Below are positions 40,527-51,875 of a stretch of 64,000 nt of DNA, piece after piece. Numbering within the stretch: position 1 is the first letter of the stretch; every line of letters starts with the position of its first letter. Location: contig FMBT01000378.1 in NCBI GenBank assembly GCA_900095095.1, forward strand, positions 1-64,000, written 5' to 3'. The stretch is from Fragilariopsis cylindrus CCMP1102 (taxonomy: Eukaryota > Bacillariophyta > Bacillariophyceae > Bacillariales > Bacillariaceae). A program made the position numbers and the translations under genes. Under the pieces are notes generated by a model. The model saw only the letters and a program-made list of their open reading frames with translations, did not search any database and was not told the origin of the DNA.

Positions 40527-42950
40527 ATGCCTTCAACTACCAAAAAACATAACACGAAAGGAAACGATAATGTTACTGAGGTAATCGTAAGTATCCTATC
40601 ATATTATTATATTTTAACTTAACTTAGCAAATGAAACACGTTTTAACTTAGTGAAAAATGCACTTTTCAGAAGTGATTTTTTTAACTTAGCGAATAAAGC
40701 ACTTTCAACTTAGCACTTTTCAAAAACGATTTTTTTTTACTTAGCAAAAGTGATTTCATTGTGTACAGCGAAAATTTATTTTTTTGGTCCAAAATTCGTA
40801 CTTTTCAAAAGTGATTTTTTTTTACTTAGAGGCTCTTGTTAATCTCAGTTCATTGTGTACAGCGAAAATTTATTTTTTTGGTCGAAAATTCTGACTTTTC
40901 TTTAAGTGATTTTTTTTTACTTAAGGGCTCGTGTTAATCTCAGTTCATTGTGTACATCGAAAATTTATTGTTTTGGTCGAAAATTTGGATTTTTACTTAG
41001 CACTTTTCAGAAGTGATTTTTTTACTTAGGTGCTCGTGTTAATCTCAGTTCATTGTGTACAGCGCAAATTTATTTTTTTGGTCCAAAATTCGTACTTTTC
41101 AAAAGTGATTTTTTTTTACTTAGGGGCTCTTGTTAATCTCGGTTCATTGTGTACAGCGAAAATTTATTTTTTTGGTCGAAAAAATATTTCATATCAAATT
41201 TCAATTTGCAGTTTTCAATAACTGCATTTGTTTCTGTGCGCGAAATTATTTGTGATTCAAAATTATTTGTGATTCAAAATTATTTGTGATTCATTTTTTT
41301 CACTTGCATCGCATCCTCAAAAAAAGAGTTGGCACGCGGCTACTTTTTTTTTGGCGAAAAACTCGTCTTCACAGTGCGCCTCCCTACTGTGTACTGTGTA
41401 CTGTGTACTGTGTGTACTGTGTACTGTGTGTACTGTGTAATGTGTACTGTGTACTGTGTACTGTGTACTGTGTAATGTGTACTGTGTACTGTGTACTGTG
41501 TACTGTGTGTACTGTGTACTGTGTGTACTGTGTAATATGTACTGTGTACTGTGTACTGTGTAATGTGTACTGTGTACTGTGTACTGTGTACTGTATAATG
41601 TGTACTGTGTACTGTGTACTGTGTACTGTGTACTGTGTACTGTGTAATGTGTACTGTGTACTGTGTACTGTGTACTGTGTACTGTGTACTGTGTGTAATG
41701 TGTACTGTGTACTGTGTACTGTGTACTGTGTGTAATGTGTAATGTGTAATGTGTACTGTGTACTGTGTACTGTGTAATGTGTACTGTGTAATGTGTACTG
41801 TGTGTAATGTGTACTATGTACTGTGTGTAATGTGTAATGTGTACTGTGTACTGTGTACTGTGTACTGTGTACTGTGTGTAATGTGTAATGTGTAATGTGT
41901 ACTGTGTACTGTGTACTGTGTAATGTGTACTGTGTAATGTGTACTGTGTGTAATGTGTACCATGTACTGTGTGTAATGTGTAATGTGTACTGTGTACTGT
42001 GTACTGTATAATGTGTACTGTGTACTGTGTACTGTGTAATGTGTACTGTGTACTGTGTACTGTGTACTGTGTAGTGTGTAGTGTGTACTGTGTACTGTGT
42101 ACTGTGTACTGTGTATTTATGTTGGGAATCCCATGTATCTGTTTTCGTCTATGTTGGTGCCAGGTGATTTTGACGTCTCTCTTTCAATATATAATATGCT
42201 TATTATTAGTACCAGTAGGCTTCCTTTCTTTTAATATAATATAATATGCTTCTTATTATTAGTACTAGTAGTAGGTGACTCACAATAAAAAACTGTTCCA
42301 TTTATTTCTCTATATTTTAACAGGATGCTGCTCCTGTTGCACCTCTCAAGCTGCAGGGTGGGTCCTCTAATGCAAAGCAGCAAGAAGGTAGTTCATCTGA
42401 TACAAAGCAGCAAAAAGGTGGATCATCTGGTGCGGCCCTCACAGCTCACAAAACACAAGGCGTGTCCCAACAGAATATTTTGGCACTCAAGAAACCAGTC
42501 CCTTATAAGTCCAAACGCATTGTCAAGTCTGAAATGGTAAAACCAGGTCAGCAACACAAAGAGACTGTGTTTACAAAGAGAGTTGGTGGACAGGGAGAGT
42601 TTATTGTTGCCTGGTTGACAAATGAAGTCTCTAAAACTGCTGGGTTTATGTGGCCTATCCACCGGCGTATCCTAAGAGATGCCACACCTCCACAAGAATA
42701 TACCAGGTCACATTGGGACATTGCATATGGAGGCCTACTATTCCAGCGCAAAAGCCATGAAGGTGACTCCATGGTCCCAAATGGATACAAGACTAAATTG
42801 GGCAAAGAGTACAACCAGACTCTTACAATCTCTATGCCAAATTCAGACAGATATTCCAACAAAGATGGCGAGATTGGTATCTCTATTGAGGAACAATTCA
42901 GGGACTATTTAGTTTCTATTTGCTGCGCTGATAGCAATAAAATCCATTAA
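40527..42950 (+). CDS. unknown two-exon gene with a repeat-filled intron
   Basis: Exon 1 (40527-40586) encodes MPSTTKKHNTKGNDNVTEVI and ends at a canonical GTAAGT. Exon 2 (42324-42950) starts after TTTTAACAG and reads DAAPVAPLKLQGGSSNAKQQ, with two more copies of a GGSS-KQQ word, then a globular part: KRVGGQGEFIVAWLTNEV, GFMWPIHRRILRD, SHWDIAYGGLLFQRK, ISIEEQFRDYLVSICC. The spliced product is 228 residues. The 1,737-bp intron is far longer than the others in the window and is nearly all tandem repeat. Past the stop, coding-like sequence continues in another frame (next entry), so the gene may be truncated by a frame slip. I recognise no family; it could belong to the neighbouring Helitron or be host. 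Confidence 0.5.
40649..41180. repeat. tandem repeat, unit 94-105 bp, about five copies
   Basis: The word TTCATTGTGTACAGCGAAAA recurs at 40755, 40849, 40944, 41049 and 41143 with small changes, each followed by TTTATTTTTTTGGTC, then CTTTTCAAAAGTGAT and a CTCGTGTTAATCTCAG spacer. Spacings are 94, 95, 105 and 94. There are no spacers of varied sequence between units, so it is a plain satellite. Confidence 0.85.
41385..42115. repeat. 7-bp minisatellite (TGTGTAC / TGTGTAA)
   Basis: About 730 bp made of a heptamer TGTGTAC, with TGTGTAA and a few other variants, and occasional two-base insertions (TGTGTGTAC). It holds roughly 100 units. Internal blocks repeat at a higher order: for example, a block near 41740-41850 recurs near 41890-42000. 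The open frames over it (CVLCTVY words) are produced by the repeat and are not genes. Confidence 0.95.
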
Positions 42951-43400
42951 AGCACTACACTAAATGGAATAATAGTCACAGCCTAACCAGAAGCCCATTT
43001 GATAGCTTGGATGAATGCATGACAGATCAGTCTGTGGACCAAGTTTTGACTAACTACTACCTACCTCAAGGGCAGGAGCGCAAAAAAGTACATGATTTCT
43101 TGCTTTTAAGTGAAATCAGAGGTATTTATACAAGGAAAATCTCTGATGGCCGTTTTTCATTCTATGCTGTTCATGAATTTGGATTTCCCAGTGATAGCAT
43201 CAAACAGGAAAAACAAGATGAAACTAACTAACTTTTGCTTCAGTTTTATGCAATGCCTCCCTCCACCATATGGTCTATGATTGGATCTAAAAGAGGGAAA
43301 CATTTACATAAACCTTTTGCTTCAATGCCAGCAGTGATTACTACTACCTCTAGGCCCAATGTACAATCTATATCCATATACTGCATATATACATACTATC
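42950..43400 (+). pseudogene. possible continuation of the 40527 gene in another frame
   Basis: After the stop at 42950 a second frame reads KHYTKWNNSHSLTRSPFDS, then DQSVDQVLTNYYLPQGQER, KKVHDFLLLSEIRGIYTRK and RFSFYAVHEFGFPSD. It meets a stop at 43229, then continues in the same frame with QFYAMPPSTIWSMIGSKRG after ACTAACTAAC...TTCAG, which looks like a branch site and acceptor. No family is recognised. It is either the decayed 3' part of the gene at 40527 or exons whose splice sites I could not pair. Confidence 0.35.
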
Positions 43401-43724
43401 ACCATACTATTATATTACATATTAATGACTCCAAAATGTTCTTTCTGCTAGACAACACAGATATGTACCAACGTCTTCAGTGCTTGACACCAATGTTCTT
43501 TGCTTGACACCAATGTTCTTTGCCTGTTCTTTTTGTTGGAAAAAAATGATCAAAGATTACATCTAAAAATAAAAATTCATATTTAGTTCATAAAATTATA
43601 TTTTAAAACTCTTAAACCATTTTTATTTTGAAAATTACTTTAGAATATAGCATTTATTATTTGCATTTGCCTTTTTGGTATGAGTTTGCATTCCATCTAC
43701 CTTATTGTATTCCTCCTTGCTTGC

Positions 43725-44817
43725 TGAGTTCTGTCCCTAGTTTGGAACCCAGCTCCCTTCCAAGTTCAATTCCGAGTGCCATTCCGAGTGCTAATCCGAG
43801 CGGGGAGCCGAGTAATTTGCCCAGCTCTCTTCCAAGTGTAGTTCCAAGTGGTGGTCCTAGTTCTGATCCGAGCGGTCTTCCAAGTGTAGTTCCAAGTGGT
43901 GGTCCTAGTTCTGATCCGAGCGGTCTTCCAAGTGGTGGTCCTAGTTCTGCTCTAAGTCTAGATCCCAGTTCTGCTCCAAGTCTTGACCCAAGCGCAGGTC
44001 CCAGTCTTTCACCAAGTAGCTTGCCCAGTTTGGAACCAAGTTTATTGCCAAGTGCTGCACCCAGTTCCATCCCAAGTCTTGATCCGAGCGCTGCCCCTAG
44101 CCTTGCTCCCAGTGAAGTTCCTAGTTCAGATCCGAGTGCGGATCCAAGCGCAGCACCGAGTGTTGATCCGAGTGCTTCTCCTAGCTCTGCTCCTAGTCTG
44201 GATCCGAGCGGCGCACCGAGTTCTGTCCCAAGTGCTGGCCCAAGTACTGCTCCTAGTTCCAGACCAAGCTTCGGGCCCAGTCTTTCACCAAGTTCTCTTC
44301 CAAGTTCTGTTCCAAGTCTTGACCCAAGTGCAGGTCCCAGTCTTTCACCAAGTTCTGTTCCTAGTCTTTCACCTAGCTCTGATCCGAGTGGTGCACCGAG
44401 TTCTGTCCCTAGTTTGGAACCCAGCTCCCTTCCAAGTTCCATTCCGAGTGCCATTCCAAGTGCTAATCCGAGCGGGGAGCCAAGTAATTTGCCCCAGCTC
44501 TCTTCCAAGTGTAGTTCCAAGTGGTGGTCCTAGTTCTGATCCGAGCGGTCTTCCAAGTGGTGGTCCTAGTTCTGCTCCAAGTCTTGACCCCAGTTCTGCT
44601 CCAAATCTTGACCCAAGCGCAGGTCCCAGTCTTTCACCAAGTAGCTTGCCCAGTTTGGAACCAAGTTTATTGCCAAGTGCTGCACCCAGTTCCATCCCAA
44701 GTCTTGATCCGAGCGCTGCCCCTAGCTTTGCTCCCAGTGAGGTTCCTAGTTCAGATCCTAGTGCGGATCCAAGCGCAGCACCGAGTGTTGATCTGAGTGC
44801 TTCTCCTAGCTCTGATC
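43725..44817 (+). repeat. PSxx-coding minisatellite, 12-bp unit
   Basis: About 1.1 kb of degenerate 12-bp units encoding P-S-x-x tetrapeptides (SVPSLEPSSLPSSIPS, VVPSGGPSSDPSGL). A block starting at 43741 is repeated from 44413, an offset of about 672 bp. The second copy carries one extra C, so the PSxx frame changes between the blocks. Because the unit is a multiple of three, all frames stay open, including a Leu-Gly frame on the minus strand. In its second half the PSxx frame runs directly into the RepHel frame at 44818. PSxx repeats are common in diatom surface or secreted proteins. No signal peptide is evident upstream (the frame opens at 43628 with MKITLEYSIYYLH). Confidence 0.8.
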
Positions 44818-44825
44818 AAATTCAA

Positions 44826-47800
44826 ATGAAAGTTACCAGCCGTGCAATAACAAAATCGTATCTCAGTGCTACTCATGCTAGAAACAATTTATTGCACCAT
44901 GCTGAAAATAAATTGCACCCCAAAGTATGTGCGATATGTGATCGGCACATTGAATATGGTGAAGAAATGGCTCTTTCAGTAGACTATCTAAAACACCCAG
45001 TCATAAAGCCATACTTACACCAAGATACTATTGACTGGTCTGAGATAACTAAGGAGGATCACATCCAGAGAAGACTGAAATTTCAATACACTCAGCATTG
45101 TGTACAGGACCGAGAACTGAATGGATTTCTGCTCTCACCCAGATCTTACAAAATAAAGTCATCAAGATGGACAGAAAAAGTCTGTCTTGGGACATGTAAA
45201 GAATGCTACAATGGAGTTCTTAAAATTAAAAGAAAGGACACCAAAGATCCTAAACCTCCTCAATATGCAATTGCTAATGGGAAAATGCATGGTTATGCAC
45301 CTAGAGTGCTCCTCAGGCTCAATGAAGTTGAATTAGCACTCATATCTCCGGCTAGAATAAACAAGCACATGTTCTGTTACACAGCAGGGGCCCACAAATC
45401 AATTCAGGGTTGGCACAGTATGTTCTACTCAGATATAGAAAAGACAAATCGTGTTTTCAATTATCTGAGCAGCATGGATGATGATCCTCATTTGGACAAA
45501 CAAGACATAATCACATCATCAGAAAATGAAGATATGGATAGTGATTCTTCATCTACAGTCAGCAATGATGATGATGGTAACAGGGATGATGATGACAATG
45601 ATAATATTGAAATGGAACCAAATAATGAAAATGAAAATCAGAATCAACCAGACACAACAGATAGTGGAAAAAGTATTTCTGTAATACTGGTGGGTCCTTT
45701 CACAACCACACAGAAAGCATTGGCCAAAGATAGGACTGCTGTACGACCAAGGTTTGTAAAGGCTGCCTTTCGTTGGTTGAAGGAAAATAATATCCTGTAC
45801 AGAAACTATGAATTATCAGACAAAGAAATTATTCAACCGGAGATGGTTGATTGCACCGAAAGTGCACAGTCTGTGGATTCAAATGTAGAGAAAGTATTTG
45901 AGGTGACATCCATCTTCCCTGACCCAGATTCACCCACTCAACAAAACGGGGGATGCAAGACAGCATCTGATTTGAAGCACAGCACAGTTGATAACCTGTT
46001 CAATGGCAGTTCCACTTTAATTGGAAGGCCCACCTGTACCCTACTGAAGGATTATGAAGGGGCAAATTTTTTGTTTGCATTTCCTCTTCAATTCCCTTAT
46101 GGAGTAGGAAGCACTGATATTGACGGAGATGAAAACAAAGGAATTGGATATTATAAGTATCTTGTCCAGCTCTCTTCTCCAAACTTTCACAGGGCAGAAT
46201 TTGTAACAATAATTCACAACTTGTTTGAGAGGAAAAAGATGATGAATGGTGCATATTTGCGCTTGACAGAGGAGCAAAAATATAAGATTGGAATGCTGGA
46301 AGGAAGAGAGCTGGAAGTAGCAATTGCAAACTTCCTGTCATCAAAGAAGGGGACCGGACCAGCGGATATGTTTCTTTCAAAGCTCAAAGCAGTTACTGGA
46401 TGCATGGGACACACTGAACAGGCAGCAAAACAGGCACGTCGGAGCATGTTTTGCATGATAGCCCATTTTGGTTTGCCTAGCTGTTTATTCACAATAACAC
46501 CCAACGATGACATCAATTTTAGGATCAAGATAATGTCAATGAACAAGACTGACTACAAAGATTTGAACTATGAAGATCCACCATCATTGGATAGCAGCGA
46601 CGAGGTTCTATCAGAATTTGTTATTGACTGCAGTAGTGTGAGGATGACTTATCCAGGACTGTGCGCAATTGATTTTCAAAATGTGATTGCCATAACTATT
46701 AGACACTTTTTGGGGTGGGATAAAGCAACCCAAGACAACATAAGTGAGGAGGGAGGCTTGTTTGGCAATTTGGATGGGTGGTGCTATGCGGTGGAAGAGC
46801 AAAGTATGTGACACACCATTTCCCTTTACCTTCTGTATTTTCTATTCTAGAATGTCACACAAATATGTATATATGCCCCTGACTTCTTAACTCCTTCTTA
46901 AATTTGCTTTCTTTTTCATAGGTAGAAAAACACTCCATGCTCATTTCTTGCTGTGGGTTAAAGACTGGCACACTATGTTAGATGCACTTGCAGATCCAGA
47001 GCGCCGTGGTGAATTTGCTGAAAAGTTGAAGGACTTTGCTGGAAAGGTAATGTCGGCAAAACTACATGATTCGTTTGATACGATGTCCTGCTCTGAGTGC
47101 CAGGAACTACTGCGGGACAACCACGAGCCATGCTGCAACCAGGATATCAGAGAATTAAGATGTCCAAAAGGAGTCACCAAATTTGGTGATAAATCAATAC
47201 TCAGATGCACCAAATGCAACTACAAATACTCAAGTGAAGATCTGGTACAACAAAGCCTTGATCAAAAATTAAACATTTGCATTGACCCATCTGATGTGGG
47301 TGGGCCCTTGGACATACACGATCTCTGGTCTAACAGCACCAAAATAGCTAAGAGGCAGGTCATGATGACAATAAAACTACTAAATGATACTGTCAGTCAA
47401 ATGAAGGGAGATTCAATACCACCAGAGATGAACAGTCCTAATTACAGGGATATTCTTTTCATTACAACTGCACTGAGAAACTTACACAGATCAGACCACC
47501 GCAGAACATGTTTCAAGAATGGCAGATGTGAATGCAGAATGAAACTACCAACCAAGGTATCCAATGAGCACAAAGTAACATTTGATCCAAAGCCAAAAGA
47601 TTGGTATGATTGGAAAGGAAACAAAACTCAGAGAGAACTGTTCATTTCAGAACCAAAACGGCAATTCGTTGACAGCTTTGTAAATGTCCACAATGAAGTA
47701 GCCAGTGCAGTATTTTCATGCAACACAAATGTCATAACGGGTGTTGATGGTGGCAGTGTCATATACTGCACCTTGTACGTGTCAAAAAACACACAGAAGG

Positions 47801-50800
47801 AAGATAATGACCAGTACGTCAGGGTGGCAAGGAAAGTGTTGCATAAACTGATAGAGCTGAGAAAGCAAGAGATAGAGGAGCAGCACCGTCAGAATGAGAA
47901 CAGCAATGGTACTACAACCCAATTGGACCAACAGCAGGACAGTGCATCATCAAATGAACACAGTACCTCCCACAATAGCACAGATGGGGAACATTCTGCT
48001 GATCATAGCATAAAAGGAATGCGCGCTATGATATCAGCAGTCATGCAACTCACAAGCAGCCACAAAGTAGCAGCACCTATGGCATCGTACTTGGTTCAAA
48101 ATACATCCAGGTTCCAATTCTCTCACAAGTTTGCATGGCTTAATATAAATGATTTTGAGGACGGCTCTATACAAGACTTTCAATGCACATCCGACGAAGA
48201 TAACATCCCCTTCCTGAAATCTTCTGTTGCTAATTACCTGTACCGGCCTGAAGAATTGGACAATGTATGTCTACATGACTTTGTTTCGCATTACAACACC
48301 ACATATGCTAACGTTGGCTCCATGAAATGGGCATGTCCCCACCCACATAATAACAACCTGCGTGTGAAAGAGAGACTCCACGCATACATACCCTGCATAA
48401 ATTACCTTGATTTTGAAGATAGCAAATCATTTGGTGGAATAACAATGGACGGAATAGATACACTACAAGATTCTGACATCCACATGATTGCCCTGGAGAA
48501 CAATGCAAAGAAAGCAAGTATATGCTTCTGTCCATTTCGCAAAATAGCAGATTTGAAGTCTGGCAGCAAATTTTTACCAAAATTTAGACATTATATCAGG
48601 GAGAAACACTTAAAAACAAAACATGAATTCATTCTCAGGAACATACAGGAGTGCAGAAACAGCATGAATGCTGGACGTCCGTGTGATCCTCTTGAAGGAG
48701 TTACGAATACACCAAAGGCAGCAACATTGGAAGAGAAGAACAGAAAGAAAGATGACCCAATTGATTCCTACTACGAGGAATTGATCACAAACATGAATGC
48801 TTTAAACAGGTCAGAAGACATATCATTCAGAACACAAGACCAGAAATTATCCGTGGATACTTCCATTATAAGCAAAGCAGGGTCAAGGAAATGCGGCCAG
48901 AGATTGATCAAGAACATTTCAGTAAACAAGAGAAAATCCGTCATTTACACCCCTTCAGCAGAAACTACATCTAGTCCCACGACGACAGACTGCACCAGAA
49001 TGCAGCGATCCATAAACAACTTAACAGCACAGGAATTGGCAACCTTGCACTGCAAAGTAACCAAAGTGATCACAAAGAGAGATGGCAGTGCACTTGGAGT
49101 CAATGTTACTGGCACTCTGGAAAACATCAGGAAATACGCTCAGCATTCATTTGGCGGTGATAAGGACCAGGAACAGGCATTTCTTTTCATAGCATCTTCA
49201 TTTGTTATGTCCCTTCACGAGAAATGTACAATGCTGGGAAAGAGAACAAGGGACAAGAATCTACGCGATATATTAAAGCTTCACAAGGGGAAAAAACAGT
49301 TCATTGCATTTCTTTCTGGTGCAGGAGGTACTGGAAAGAGCCAAGTTATTGATACGGTAAAAACCTACTGCAAGACTCTGTGCGACAATTTAAATGTTAA
49401 ATTTGATAGAAGGACTATTGTAGTCACTGCATTGACAGGTTCTGCAGCTATTGCTATAAATGGTGAAACTACACACAGCGCATGTAAACTCAACAGTACT
49501 GTCGTTACCCAATCAGAAGAATGGAATGACACAATTATGATCATTATTGATGAGATATCATTTGCCAAGAAACAAGATGTAGAAACCATGAACAAGAATT
49601 TAAACCTGCTGAAAGATATGAGAAGTCACATGTTATTTGGAGGCCTTCATGTACTGTTTGCTGGAGACTTCATGCAACTGAAGCCTGTTGGAGCAAAACC
49701 TCTTTTTCTGTTCAAGGATTTTTCATTGTGGTGGTCAGCAGTTCACACCTTCTTGGAATTGAAAACAAATCATAGATTCTCAAAGGACCCAGAACATGGA
49801 GAGATGTGTGCACGATACAGATCTGAAACAGGACTGGAAGAAAATGATTCGGTAAAAATAAACTCAAGAATTGTATGCAAAGAAAATAACATATACGAGA
49901 GCGACTTACCAGATGATATAGTCATTGCAACAAAAACAAACATAGATCGGTGCGCTATCCATGACGCAATTTTTTCAAGGCATTTGCACAACACACACTC
50001 CACCAATCCAACAGACTACCCACCTCTGCACACTGTGTCCATCATGGCTTCTAAAATATGTTGGAAAAAGTTTGGAGAGACAAACGCATACGTTCCTATG
50101 GCACCTTTTGGAAAGGACATTCTATACGCAGCTTGTGCAGATGCACACGTCAAAAGAAATGGTGGGAGAGGAGTTGATCCAATGTTGAAACTTTATGCAG
50201 GTTGTCCTGTGATGATAACCGACAACATCGATGTTGAAAAGTCATTAGCTAATGGCTCCATGTGCAGATTTAAGGGACTCACTCTCAAAGAGAATATATC
50301 TATTACTGATTTGAAAACAATAGTGATTGATGGGTACCACGTAAGAAGTGCATGCGTAGATCAGCTTAAATCAATTGAAGTGTACCTGGATGAAAACGTA
50401 AAAGAAGGTGAAGCACCAAGAATTATTAGCTTAACAGCCAACAATTACTATGCACGTGCCAATTTTCCAACACCCATTGAATCAACTATAAACTACAACA
50501 CAAAAAGATTTAGGAGAACAATCAAGTTGACTCAATTTCCATTAAACATAGCCCATGCCCGTACAGTTCACAAACTGCAGGGCAGAACAATTGAAAACAT
50601 ATTGATATCTACATGGGATTACACTGATAATTGGATCTATGTAGTACTTTCTAGATGCAGATCACTAAAAGGAATCTTTGTGCGTCACAAGTTGATTCAT
50701 CAAAAGACAAGGGGAATGTCAAAGGATTTGCTTGACTTCCACAAACATTTCAGGGCAACAAAATCACCTGACACAAACATAGACGAAAACAGATACATGG

Positions 50801-50814
50801 GATTCCCAACATAA
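44826..50814 (+). CDS. Helitron RepHel transposase (HUH nuclease + PIF1-type helicase)
   Basis: Exons 44826-46803 and 46922-50814 flank a 118-bp intron (GTATGT...CATAG). From the ATG at 44826 the product is 1,956 residues. Order: an N-terminal CxxC region (VCAICDRHIEYGEE, CLGTCKECYNGVL) with PRVLLRLNEVELALISPARI, as in DUF6570; the Helitron_like_N Rep domain, with HUH motif LHAHFLLW (H665, H667) and the two tyrosines YCTLY (941, 945); Cys pairs (CSECQELL, CTKCNY) between them; and a SF1B PIF1-type helicase with Walker A GAGGTGKS near 1459, IIIDEIS, LHVLFAGDFMQLKP and TVHKLQGRTIENI. Rep nicks and joins DNA; the helicase unwinds it in rolling-circle transposition. The frame is intact across both exons. 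The frame is also open upstream through the PSxx repeats, so a longer N-terminus cannot be excluded. Element ends were not found. Confidence 0.93.
46804..46921 (+). other. intron in the RepHel gene
   Basis: 118-bp phase-1 intron with a GTATGT donor and CTTTTTCATAG acceptor. Splicing joins VEEQ to SRKTLHAHFLLWV, completing the region just before the HUH motif. Read unspliced, the frame stops at once. Confidence 0.88.
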
Positions 50815-51354
50815 AAATATAATTCATGTTCTATGCGTTACAGCATTACTATTTTTAAATTACATAAGCAATTACAATTATCTACTATTATATATACAAT
50901 TACACAGTATAGCACACACATTTTTGTTCCAACAGTCTTCTTTGTCTTTCATGTCTTTGTATTTGTGCTGTGTGTTTGTCTGTGTGTTTGCCAGTGTCTG
51001 TGCATGTCAGGGTATGCTGTATTATTTGTCACAATCTATTAGAGAATGAGAGAGTGAGAGAGACTGTGTACAGTATTTCAGCAAAGTGCACGCAATGAAC
51101 TTAGACGCACCACATGCCGGAGGCTACCAATTTTATGTATGTTTATATGATGTGTATGTCCTATGTGTATGTATGTGTATGTCCTATGTGTATGCATGCA
51201 TGCATGCATGCATGCATATCTCGGGGAGAGATTTCTTTGGAAATATGTGAAATAAAGCATCCTCCTCGAATTTTAAATTTTAAATGCATCTCTTTTTCTC
51301 ACATCTAAAGTCAACTCAACTCTACTCAACTCTACGATACAACTACGATATCTT
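50815..51354. other. spacer downstream of RepHel with microsatellites
   Basis: AT-rich 3' flank, TG-rich near 50960-51010, then GTAT and two copies of a GTATGTCCTATGTG word. A palindromic ATGC repeat at about 51192-51216 is followed by ATCTCGGGGAGAGAT, a small hairpin. I could not identify a CTRR Helitron terminus with confidence. Confidence 0.45.
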
Positions 51355-51840
51355 ATGGAGCTGTATCTTTCCAAATTCGTTTCATCCACTCTTGCCATGT
51401 TGTCGGCTATTTTTCTAGTAGTAAAGGTGTTCTGGGACCAGAACAAATGTGCTAAATCCAATTTTCTCAAGCAGCCAACAATTTCTAGTGAAAGTTGCAA
51501 TGATGATGGGTTAGTTTGTGGAATACTATCATCAACGGCAACGTCACCTAATCTATGAATGTATTGGGTATCATATGGGTTGCACATCATATGATGCCAT
51601 ATACTGTAGTAGAGTTGGAGAAGCATTTACAGATTCACCAGTCGCCCCATCATATTATCGACACCTTTATTGTACAGATGCAAAAAAGTTGTTTGGGACC
51701 TGTTACTTTTCTAAAAAAAACAATGATACATCCAATGTATCAGAAAATACTGTAGGAAATATTAGATAAGCTAAAGCTGCTGTTGAATCTGCTGATATTG
51801 CTGCTGCCTCTATCGTCTCTTCTTTTTCATTTGACTTGTT
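51355..51840 (+). pseudogene. decayed paralog of the secreted-protein family
   Basis: From the ATG at 51355 the sequence aligns with the gene at 58199-58672: SKFVSSTLAMLSAIFLVV against SLFVSTLVLSATTAVVL, SSESCNDDGLVCGILSS against GTSCTSINNPKLVCQTLTS. At DNA level GTTAGTTTGT, TGGGTTGCACAT and GTTGGAGAAGCATTTAC are shared. Later parts of the match (WVAH, GEAFTD, and an AAASIVSS tail like that of the gene at 59696) fall in different frames, so the coding capacity is lost. It lies on the strand opposite to its intact relatives. Copia element 2 is inserted at its 3' end. Confidence 0.7.
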
Positions 51841-51870
51841 CATGAAATCAACGATGCGGCAATATTGTAG

Positions 51871-51875
51871 CTACA
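51871..51875. repeat. target-site duplication, left copy (CTACA)
   Basis: CTACA flanks the left LTR and recurs right after the right LTR at 57863-57867. Confidence 0.9.

Larger units (their letters stand above)
40587..42323 (+). other. long intron carrying two tandem-repeat arrays
   Basis: GTAAGT donor and TTTTAACAG acceptor. It contains five copies of a 94-105 bp unit, then about 730 bp of a 7-bp minisatellite. The intron call rests on the two splice sites keeping the frame and on the coding look of both flanks. Confidence 0.55.

Noticed and set aside
40649-41180. CRISPR-like regular repeats
   Set aside because: The repeats are directly adjacent without unique spacers and lie in a eukaryotic intron; this is a satellite.
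41286-41735. Cys/Tyr/Val-rich ORF over the heptamer array
   Set aside because: Its sequence is purely the translation of the 7-bp repeat; every frame gives the same heptapeptide cycle.
41385-42115. Telomere-like 7-mer array
   Set aside because: The unit TGTGTAC is not a known telomere repeat, lies internally, and has many variants.
43702-44520. Minus-strand Leu-Gly repeat ORF
   Set aside because: Mirror of the 12-bp PSxx array, whose unit length keeps all frames open. There is no independent coding sign.
51192-51235. Helitron 3' terminus formed by the ATGC repeat and nearby hairpin
   Set aside because: A small hairpin exists, but no CTRR at proper distance could be identified.
51555-51755. 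Independent small gene left of copia element 2
   Set aside because: DNA alignment by eye shows that it is part of the decayed paralog starting at 51355.
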